DNA from: a bacterium
GTDB taxonomy: Bacteria > Patescibacteriota > Minisyncoccia > UBA6257 > 2-01-FULL-56-20
Assembly: GCA_021801885.1 (NCBI GenBank)
Contig: JAKABL010000041.1
Span: 1-5,250 of the forward strand
Reading direction: 5' to 3'
Length of the DNA stretch: 5,250 nt
Below the pieces are notes generated by a model. The model made no database searches, was not told where the DNA came from, and saw only the letters and a list, made by a program, of their open reading frames with translations. Shown here one piece after another: positions 1 through 4,290 of the stretch. Both the position numbers and the translations under genes were made by a program. Within the stretch, counting starts at the first letter, position 1, and each line of letters begins with the position of its first letter.

Positions 1-594
1 ATGGAATTAGGGGAGGACCGCAAGCGTAAGGCCGAAGAAAGCGCCGACGAAGAGATTGCAGCAGAGGTGCAAAACGGCAATACGGATTCGTTCTGCCAAT
101 TGGTCGAACGATACGAGCCGAAAATACACCGCTATGCTCGACGCTTTCTTTTTGATAACGATGAAGCGAAGGACCTCGTGCAAGAAGTCTTCATAAAGGC
201 ATACGTCAATATTCGGGGATTCGATACGGACAGGCGTTTTTCGCCATGGCTTTATCGTATTGCGCATAACGAGTTCGTGAACGCCCTGAAAAAGAAGACG
301 CGCGAGCGGGCAAACATATCGATCTTCGATCTCGACGTACTTTTCCCTTCGATCAAGTTGATCGCAAAGGAAACTGCGGACCATGATTTCGATATGCACG
401 AGTTGAAGCGCTTGCTCGATGGCTCTCTCGACCGTATTCCTCAAAAATATCGCGAACCGCTCGTCCTCTACTATTTCGAAGAAATGGATTATAAAGAGAT
501 TGCCGATGTCCTCCGCGTTCCCGTGTCGACGGTGGGCGTCCGCCTTCAGCGGGGAAAGGCCATGCTGAAAAAAATGTTGCCAACTAATGCATAA
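1..594 (+). CDS. ECF-like sigma-70 family RNA polymerase sigma factor
   Basis: This 197-residue protein has the two-domain layout of a group IV (ECF-type) sigma factor, which binds core RNA polymerase in the cytoplasm and directs it to a specific promoter set. Region 2 spans about residues 30-98 and contains the core-binding stretch DEAKDLVQEVFIKAY (54-68) followed by SPWLYRIAHNEFVNALKKK (81-99), matching the usual 'F..WL..IA.N...D..R' pattern. After a linker of about 40 residues, region 4 (about 140-193) carries 'RIPQKYREPLVLYYFEEM', then the helix-turn-helix 'YKEIADVLRVPVSTVGVRLQRGKAML' region. There is no region 1.1 or 3, as expected for this group. The first 20 residues are highly charged. 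The ATG is the first base of the window, so no ribosome site can be judged and an upstream start is possible. The 3' end overlaps the next gene by 8 bases. The sigma-factor assignment is firm; its regulon is unknown. Confidence 0.93.
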   Translation: MELGEDRKRKAEESADEEIAAEVQNGNTDSFCQLVERYEPKIHRYARRFLFDNDEAKDLVQEVFIKAYVNIRGFDTDRRFSPWLYRIAHNEFVNALKKKTRERANISIFDLDVLFPSIKLIAKETADHDFDMHELKRLLDGSLDRIPQKYREPLVLYYFEEMDYKEIADVLRVPVSTVGVRLQRGKAMLKKMLPTNA

Positions 595-1312
595 CGTCAT
601 GCCTCAGAGTCATGAAGAGCACAGTCCGGAACAGGCCGTCATTATGGGCACCATCAGAGAGCGCACCATCCGAATGCGCCCCCGACGATATTTCGTCGTT
701 CGTGGGTTTTTATGGGTGCTGGCTGTGATCCTCCTTTTTTTCATTCTTCTCTACCTCGCGAGCTTCATCGTATTCGCCATGCATAAGGACGGGGTTTGGT
801 TTGCGCCTGGATTCGGCGCACCTGGATGGGAATTATTCTTCGGTGCCCTTCCCTGGGGACTTCTTGCGATCTTATGCGCGTTGCTTGTCATCCTTTCCTG
901 GCTCTTACGGCGCTATGCATTCATCTACCACAGGCCACTTTCCCACTCATTCTTCATATCATTGCTCGTTGTCCTGGCGGGAGGGTTTATTGTCGGGATA
1001 ACGGCGTTTCAACATGATATTTCCCGGCTTGCCCAACATGATATTCCCGTCCTTGGGGGATTATACCAGGTCGAGACGGCATATCCGACGGATATCCATC
1101 GCGGAACGATCGTGCTCTTGGGAAACAATGGCACATTTATGATCGTTGATGGATTTGGCGTCACATCGACGGTTATGCCCGCGTCCGGTATCGAAGCCCT
1201 TCATGAATTTCGAGCGGGAGATATTGTCTTGGTATTCGGCGGACGCTCTTCCAATGGAACGATCAATGCCTTCGGCATCGAGCGGATAGGTGAATCCACG
1301 ACAACGCTGTAG
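587..1312 (+). CDS. Three-helix membrane protein, possible regulator of the adjacent sigma factor
   Basis: This 241-residue protein has three hydrophobic segments at about residues 36-65, 84-107 and 121-141. The basic stretch RERTIRMRPRR (24-34) before the first helix predicts an N-terminus inside the cell and a C-terminal domain outside. That domain (about 160-236) alternates short hydrophobic strands with turns (GTIVLLGNNGTFMIVDGFG, then AGDIVLVFGG and INAFGIERIG), recalling the small OB-like folds of DUF5666-type proteins. This is resemblance only. The ATG at 587 lies inside the sigma-factor gene (8-base overlap), so translation is probably coupled; no strong Shine-Dalgarno is visible. Other in-frame ATGs at 599 and 644 are plausible, the latter giving a protein that starts MGTIRERT. 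Position directly after a sigma gene suggests an anti-sigma or signal-sensing role, but no zinc-binding anti-sigma (ZAS) motif is present. An 11-base sequence repeats at 1010-1020 and 1034-1044, giving QHDIS/QHDIP. Confidence 0.85.
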   Translation: MHNVMPQSHEEHSPEQAVIMGTIRERTIRMRPRRYFVVRGFLWVLAVILLFFILLYLASFIVFAMHKDGVWFAPGFGAPGWELFFGALPWGLLAILCALLVILSWLLRRYAFIYHRPLSHSFFISLLVVLAGGFIVGITAFQHDISRLAQHDIPVLGGLYQVETAYPTDIHRGTIVLLGNNGTFMIVDGFGVTSTVMPASGIEALHEFRAGDIVLVFGGRSSNGTINAFGIERIGESTTTL

Positions 1313-1406
1313 TCTGCGGATTTTTCCTGTGCTTTTTGGTGTGAAATATTTTTTAAGCGAAGCGGTAATAACCTCATGAAAGGTCGCCGCGTGAATATAT
1401 CGCACT

Positions 1407-1643
1407 TCATAAACATATAATCCAATGTAATTTATGAGCTATTTCGAGGGATGTGGCTCGATTTGAGCGTTGCTTATTGGATTTCCCATACAACAATGCC
1501 GTGTTTGGCATAATGGAAATCCCTGCGGCATCTGCGCCTTGCGGAGGAAGGGGAACCTCCGCGCCATGCGCCCGCAGGATCGTCTCAATCTCAACGTCCG
1601 CATCTCTCCTAAAATTTACAACAACCACACATCTCATACTCAT
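1407..1643 (-). CDS. Possible small hypothetical protein (78 aa), uncertain
   Basis: This reading frame starts with ATG at 1643-1641 and has GGAGGG six bases upstream on the minus strand (complement of 1650-1655), a well-placed Shine-Dalgarno. The first half is plausibly protein-like: MSMRCVVVVNFRRDADVEIE could be a beta strand leading into a helix, followed by TILRAHGAEVPLPPQGADAAG. The second half (about 46-78) is basic and less convincing. Codons beginning with G are common in the first half, as in real genes here, but early AGG/AGA codons are not typical of the neighbours. I recognise no family. It would be divergent from the gene at 1738, with 94 bases between starts. The Shine-Dalgarno is itself one arm of the inverted repeat at 1642-1687, so it may be a coincidence of that palindrome. 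It competes with the structured-RNA reading of the same DNA. Confidence 0.35.
   Translation of the reverse strand: MSMRCVVVVNFRRDADVEIETILRAHGAEVPLPPQGADAAGISIMPNTALLYGKSNKQRSNRATSLEIAHKLHWIICL
1416..1421 (+). promoter_or_regulatory. Consensus -10 hexamer (TATAAT), possible promoter
   Basis: A perfect TATAAT sits in AT-rich DNA about 100 bases after the membrane-protein gene. The best -35 match at suitable distance is poor: TGAATA at 1392-1397, 18-base spacer, three of six consensus positions. If active it would start a transcript near 1428 that runs through the stem-loops at 1479-1577 and 1642-1687 toward the gene at 1738. AT-rich intergenic DNA can produce this hexamer by chance. Confidence 0.3.
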
Positions 1644-1690
1644 AGCAAACCCTCCCTCGTCTTCGACCCGAGTGGAGGGTTTGCTATAAG
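1422..1690 (+). ncRNA. Candidate structured leader or small RNA (hypothesis)
   Basis: This stretch lies in the 425-base interval without a confident gene and has several consecutive inverted repeats. The first (1479-1522) pairs GGATTTCC at 1479-1486 with GGAAATCC at 1515-1522. It extends by CAT/ATG past a bulged C and encloses a second stem ATGCC/GGCAT with a six-base loop. The next (1522-1578) pairs CCTGCGG at 1522-1528 with CCGCAGG at 1572-1578 around an inner stem GCGGAGG (1541-1547)/CCTCCGC (1556-1562) with an eight-base loop. A G-poor linker (about 1579-1641) leads to the 14-bp inverted repeat at 1642-1687. A TATAAT precedes the block. It could be a separate small RNA or the leader of the gene at 1738. 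I recognise no known riboswitch, tmRNA, RNase P, SRP or 6S core. The competing reading is a minus-strand gene over the same bases (1407-1643). DNA palindromes alone do not prove an RNA. Confidence 0.3.
1642..1687. repeat. 14-bp perfect inverted repeat; possible attenuator or bidirectional terminator
   Basis: ATAGCAAACCCTCC (1642-1655) is perfectly complementary to GGAGGGTTTGCTAT (1674-1687). Inside, CTCG (1656-1659) pairs with CGAG (1669-1672) past one bulged T, leaving a nine-base loop, so the total stem is about 18 bp. The GC core flanked by AAA and TTT resembles a bidirectional intrinsic terminator, but the plus-strand tail (TTTGCTATAAG) is a poor U tract. The hairpin sits 50 bases before the start of the gene at 1738, so attenuation or translation control is also possible. 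Confidence 0.6.
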
Positions 1691-1709
1691 CATGTGTTTA
1701 TGGCATAGT
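1681..1709 (+). promoter_or_regulatory. Weak candidate promoter for the gene at 1738
   Basis: TTGCTA (1681-1686) and CATAGT (1704-1709) are 17 bases apart; each matches four of six consensus positions. The -35 would lie inside the right arm of the inverted repeat, and the -10 inside the first copy of a 9-base direct repeat. This would give a short leader of about 20 bases, excluding the structured region upstream. It is an alternative to a start at the TATAAT of 1416. Confidence 0.2.
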
Positions 1710-1719
1710 CTGGCATAGT
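1701..1719 (+). repeat. Tandem 9-bp direct repeat (TGGCATAGT x2)
   Basis: TGGCATAGT occurs at 1701-1709 and again at 1711-1719, a period of ten bases, or about one helical turn. It ends eight bases before the Shine-Dalgarno of the gene at 1738. The spacing fits two protein-binding half sites on the same DNA face, or a recent slippage duplication. The second copy extends to GGCATAGTAC (1712-1721), and the same ten bases recur at 2088-2097 across the stop codon of that gene. Confidence 0.6.
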
Positions 1720-1726
1720 ACTCCTT

Positions 1727-1734
1727 AGGGAGGT
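1727..1734 (+). promoter_or_regulatory. Strong Shine-Dalgarno for the gene at 1738
   Basis: AGGGAGGT lies three bases before the ATG at 1738, the clearest ribosome site in the window; the spacing is slightly short. It decides the start of the orphan gene. CTCC at 1721-1724 can pair with GGAG at 1729-1732 in a four-base-loop hairpin. CCTCCCT at 1651-1657, in the left half of the upstream inverted repeat, is an exact complement of AGGGAGG (1727-1733). The site could therefore be masked in an alternative fold. Confidence 0.8.
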
Positions 1735-1737
1735 AAT

Positions 1738-2094
1738 ATGGAAGAGTTTTTGGACTTCACCTCTTCTCTTCCCGAGAAGATCGAATTTGAGGATAGCTGG
1801 ATCACTCCTCCCGGGTGGAGATGCGAAGGTCCGGGGAATCATGAGGCGTGTCCCCATGGCGCGGATGGCATCGCGGTGATCTATCTTTCTTGTGAAGAGG
1901 CTTTGCAGGTTGCGCGCGCGATACCCCATGCCCTTGTGGTGCACGAGGAGCATCCCAGATTCCGAGGGGGGCAGGCAAAGGCGTATGTCTTTCGCCGCCA
2001 TTTTTACGCCGAGAAGGCTCCCGTATTGGGAGTCATATGTTGCTCGCAATGCCTTGAACTCCGGCGCGCGCAAGATCGTATCGAGACGGCATAG
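1738..2094 (+). CDS. Hypothetical cysteine-containing small protein (118 aa)
   Basis: I do not recognise this protein. The start is well supported by AGGGAGGT just upstream, and the gene is followed 54 bases later by a strong intrinsic terminator, so it looks like a single-gene unit. The sequence is soluble-looking, with no signal peptide or membrane segment. The N-terminus is acidic (residues 1-20). A central part has cysteines and histidines in GWRCEGPGNHEACPHG (26-41: C29, H35, C38, H40), then C52. A basic patch follows at about 75-88 (RFRGGQAKAYVFRRH), and CCSQC (101-105) lies near the end. The C29/C38/H40 and C102-x2-C105 residues could together bind a metal, but the spacing matches no named zinc ribbon I can place. 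Codons beginning with G are frequent, consistent with a real gene. A frame on the opposite strand (1684-2145) is less likely. Function unknown; possibly a lineage-specific accessory gene. Confidence 0.7.
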   Translation: MEEFLDFTSSLPEKIEFEDSWITPPGWRCEGPGNHEACPHGADGIAVIYLSCEEALQVARAIPHALVVHEEHPRFRGGQAKAYVFRRHFYAEKAPVLGVICCSQCLELRRAQDRIETA

Positions 2095-2148
2095 TACGGG
2101 CGCCGTCGTCGCCGGATAGGGATCGACAATTTTCCCGCTATACATATG

Positions 2149-2179
2149 CGGCGCATCTGATCCGATGCGCCGTTTTTTT
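2149..2179 (+). terminator. Intrinsic terminator after the orphan gene
   Basis: CGGCGCATC (2149-2157) and GATGCGCCG (2164-2172) form a perfect nine-bp GC-rich stem with a six-base loop, followed directly by seven T (2173-2179). This is a textbook Rho-independent terminator on the plus strand, ending the transcript of the gene at 1738 before it runs into recR from the opposite side. Confidence 0.93.
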
Positions 2180-2181
2180 AA

Positions 2182-2209
2182 ACCAGCCTATTTCATATAG
2201 GGCGCTGGT
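2182..2209 (-). terminator. Weak hairpin after recR, possible terminator
   Basis: On the minus strand ACCAGC (complement of 2204-2209) pairs with GCTGGT (complement of 2182-2187). An inner CTAT/ATAG stem is offset by a three-base bulge. Only three T follow the stem (complement of 2182-2180), counting the last stem base, before a run of A, so it is a poor U-tract terminator. It begins three bases after the recR stop codon, so a role in ending the dnaB-recR transcript is plausible. Confidence 0.4.
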
Positions 2210-2212
2210 GTA

Positions 2213-2818
2213 TTACGATCGTCGCTCGAGCGATGCACCGAGTGTTTCGTCGTCCGAGAATTCTATCTCGCCGCCGGTGGGGAGACCACGTCCAAGGCGG
2301 CTTACTTTCTTGGCGAGCGGTGCAAGCTCCTTCATAAGGAGCGAGGCCTGGAAGTCGCCGAGCGCAGTGGGGTTGAAGGCGAAGATGAGTTCGTCCGCTT
2401 GGCCGCCGAGCTCGTCCTCCACGAACTTGGCAAGCGCGGCAAGGCGCGTTTTTTGCCACGCCTCAAGAAACCCCGTTTTTGGAACCTGGCCGATGATGAA
2501 GTAGCGCCCGGTATATTTTTTTGTGTTTTCGAGCGAAAGGAGGTCGGTTTCCTTTTCCACCACCATGATGATGCGCGCATTGCGCGCGGGGTTTATGCAG
2601 ATGTCGCACAGACCGTCGTCGTTCTGGTGGATGAAGTAGCAATGGGTGCAGATCTTGATCGCCGCGAGCCCCCCGATCGCGTCAGAAAGGTCGCGCAGGT
2701 CCTTAGGGCCCTGCGCAATAAGATGGAATGCGAGCCGCACCGCCTGTCGCGGGCCGATCGAGGGGAGCTCGGCGAGTTCATCGACGACTTTTTGCACCGG
2801 ATCCGGGAGCTTCATCAT
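2213..2818 (-). CDS. recR: Recombination mediator protein RecR
   Basis: RecR works with RecO (and RecF) to load RecA onto SSB-coated single-stranded DNA in gap repair. The 201-residue length is normal. A helix-hairpin-helix occupies about residues 14-33 (ELPSIGPRQAVRLAFHL). The four-cysteine zinc finger is intact: C57-x2-C60 and C71-x2-C74. The Toprim domain starts at about 82 (IIMVVEKETDLLSLE, with E89), continues through FAFNPTALGD (147-155), and is followed by GRGLPTGGEIEFSDDETL (176-193), which matches the conserved RecR C-terminus. Two parts are unusual: the common 'G.ISP..GIGPE.L' segment is replaced by GQVPKTGFLEAWQKTR (110-125), and the usual 'ATNP..EGEATA' reads AFNPTALGDFQA. The first ATG (2818-2816) overlaps the dnaB stop as ATGA. 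A GAGGAA lies 11 bases upstream inside dnaB, so coupled translation is likely. A second ATG follows immediately. Assignment is firm. Confidence 0.96.
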   Translation of the reverse strand: MMKLPDPVQKVVDELAELPSIGPRQAVRLAFHLIAQGPKDLRDLSDAIGGLAAIKICTHCYFIHQNDDGLCDICINPARNARIIMVVEKETDLLSLENTKKYTGRYFIIGQVPKTGFLEAWQKTRLAALAKFVEDELGGQADELIFAFNPTALGDFQASLLMKELAPLAKKVSRLGRGLPTGGEIEFSDDETLGASLERRS

Positions 2819-4182
2819 AGTGCCGGCAGTTCCTCGTACCGTTTTTCGAGCGCCCGGAAGGTGGCGCGTTCGCCGTCAAAGAAGAAGTCCATGTCTTTGA
2901 GCGGACCGTTGCGGTGTTTCGCGATGCGCAGATGGATGATATTGTCCGCAGGGGTCGTGGTGTCGTTCGGATTACGCTCGTCGCGCCAGATAAACATGAC
3001 GACGTCGGCGTCCTGTTCGATCGAGCCCGAGTCACGGAGGTCGGAAAGCTTGGGCGCCTTGCTGTCGCGTTGTTCGACACCGCGCGAGAGCTGGGAGAGG
3101 GCGAGCACCGGGACCTTCAGTTCGCGCGCAAGCGCTTTGAGACCGCGAGAGATCTCTGTGATCATGTTCACCATGTTGTCGCTCGAGATACGGGGTTTGA
3201 TCAGCTGGAGGTAGTCGACCACGAGGAGATCGAGGCCGCGCTCCACCTGGAGACGGCGGGCCATGGAGCGCATTTGGAGTATGGTAAGCGACGGGGAGTC
3301 ATCGATGTAGATCGTGGAGTCGGAAAGTCGGTCGAGTGCGCCCTGGATCATCGAAAATTCCTGATCGTTCGAGATGCGTCCGGTGAGGATGTTCCACAGG
3401 GGCACCTGCGACTCGGCCGCAATAATGCGGTCCTGGAGCTGTTCCCGCGACATCTCGAGCGAAAAGACGCCGACGATATGGCCTGCCTTCGCGGCATTTC
3501 GTGCAATGTCGAGCGCGAGCGAGGTTTTACCGACCGATGGCCGCGCGCCCACGATGATGAGTTCGGATTGCTGGAGCCCCGAAAGCGTTTGATCGAGCTC
3601 GGGAAAGCCCGTCGGTACGCCGCGCAGTTTGCCGCCGCCCTCGTGGAGCTTGGCGATGCGCTCGTACGCAACGGCAAGGTCGTCCTTGAGCGCGACGAAG
3701 TTCTGGGGCATGGACTTCTGCGAGATGGAAAGGATCTTCTGTTCGACGTCGTCGAGCAGATCCTCCACTTCGCCCCCTTTTGTGCGGAACACGTCCTCCG
3801 CGATCTCCGCGGACACTTTTACAAGGTCGCGCATGACCTTCTTTTGTTTCACGATCTGCGCGTAGTGCTGCACATGCGAAGCGCTCGAGACTTTGTTCGT
3901 GAGTTCGGCGAGATAGCTTGAGCCGCCGATGTCCGCGAGGGCATCCCGTTCCTTGAGGAATGTGGTGAGCGAGAGTACATCGATCGGCTGGCGCTTTTCA
4001 TAGAGCGAGAGCACGGCCGCATAGATCTTTTCATGTTGCGGAGAATAGAAGTCGTCGGGCATGAGAAGGTCCGCGACGCGAAAGATCGCGTTTTTGTCGA
4101 TGAGCACCGCACCGAGCACCGTGGCCTCGGCTTCGATGTTCTGCGGGGGGAGCTTTGCGCCCGGTTGTTTTGATGAAGACAT
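2815..4182 (-). CDS. dnaB: Replicative DNA helicase DnaB
   Basis: DnaB is the hexameric 5'-3' helicase that unwinds the replication fork. With the chosen ATG (4182-4180) it has 455 residues, a normal length. The N-terminal domain begins LPPQNIEAEATVLGAVLID (11-29), the typical family opening. A linker and 'RGVPTGFPELD' (187-197) lead into the RecA-like motor. Walker A is GARPSVGKTS (212-221), the H1a glutamate is in SLEM (E243), Walker B is LLVVDYLQL (319-327, D323), motif H3 is ALSQLSRGVEQR (361-372), and the arginine finger lies in KHRNGP (422-427). No intein interrupts these motifs. An in-frame ATG at 4236 would add 18 residues (MPSPRCLRKK...) unlike DnaB N-termini, so the shorter start is preferred; neither start has a strong Shine-Dalgarno. 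The gene ends in TGA, overlapping recR. Its neighbour upstream is cysS, 108 bases away, so it may share that transcript. Confidence 0.96.
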   Translation of the reverse strand: MSSSKQPGAKLPPQNIEAEATVLGAVLIDKNAIFRVADLLMPDDFYSPQHEKIYAAVLSLYEKRQPIDVLSLTTFLKERDALADIGGSSYLAELTNKVSSASHVQHYAQIVKQKKVMRDLVKVSAEIAEDVFRTKGGEVEDLLDDVEQKILSISQKSMPQNFVALKDDLAVAYERIAKLHEGGGKLRGVPTGFPELDQTLSGLQQSELIIVGARPSVGKTSLALDIARNAAKAGHIVGVFSLEMSREQLQDRIIAAESQVPLWNILTGRISNDQEFSMIQGALDRLSDSTIYIDDSPSLTILQMRSMARRLQVERGLDLLVVDYLQLIKPRISSDNMVNMITEISRGLKALARELKVPVLALSQLSRGVEQRDSKAPKLSDLRDSGSIEQDADVVMFIWRDERNPNDTTTPADNIIHLRIAKHRNGPLKDMDFFFDGERATFRALEKRYEELPAL

Positions 4183-4290
4183 TGGTTTCGGATTTTCACA
4201 GACTTCTTTTTTCCTCAGGCACCTCGGAGACGGCATTCCGGCACTCTCGTGGTTATCCTCGACGAGCGGGGCAGGGAAACACCCTCGATC
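4183..4290 (-). other. cysS-dnaB intergenic gap
   Basis: These 108 bases separate the cysS stop from the preferred dnaB start. I see no convincing terminator and no clear -10/-35 pair on the minus strand. A five-bp CTCGT/ACGAG stem with an 11-base loop lies at about 4243-4263 but has no T run. The leftmost 54 bases could be coding if dnaB starts at 4236. Confidence 0.5.

Noticed and set aside
7..600. Minus-strand open frame (197 codons) opposite the sigma factor
   Set aside because: Antisense of a protein with intact sigma regions 2 and 4.
1313..1415. Terminator after the membrane-protein gene
   Set aside because: T runs exist (near 1320, 1333 and 1350) but no stable stem precedes them; the GCGG/CCGC and ACCT/AGGT pairings near 1362-1390 are short and have no T tract.
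1541..1565. Resemblance of AAGGGGAACCTCCGCG to the T-box motif (AGGGTGGNACCGCG)
   Set aside because: The match needs gaps and lacks the TGG core, there is no Stem I specifier, and the downstream gene is not a synthetase or amino-acid gene.
1453..1718. Two plus-strand open frames (GTG start at 1453, TTG start at 1470)
   Set aside because: Non-ATG starts, no Shine-Dalgarno at useful spacing, frames run through the stem-loops, and products have no protein-like pattern.
1684..2145. Minus-strand open frame (153 codons) opposite the orphan gene
   Set aside because: Its ATG lies at the edge of the plus-strand terminator with no Shine-Dalgarno, while the plus-strand gene has a strong ribosome site and the terminator follows it. 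Not fully excluded, as neither product has a known family.
2914..3921. Long plus-strand open frame (335 codons) opposite dnaB
   Set aside because: It is the antisense shadow of dnaB, whose motifs are unambiguous; the translated product is charged, low-complexity and matches no family.
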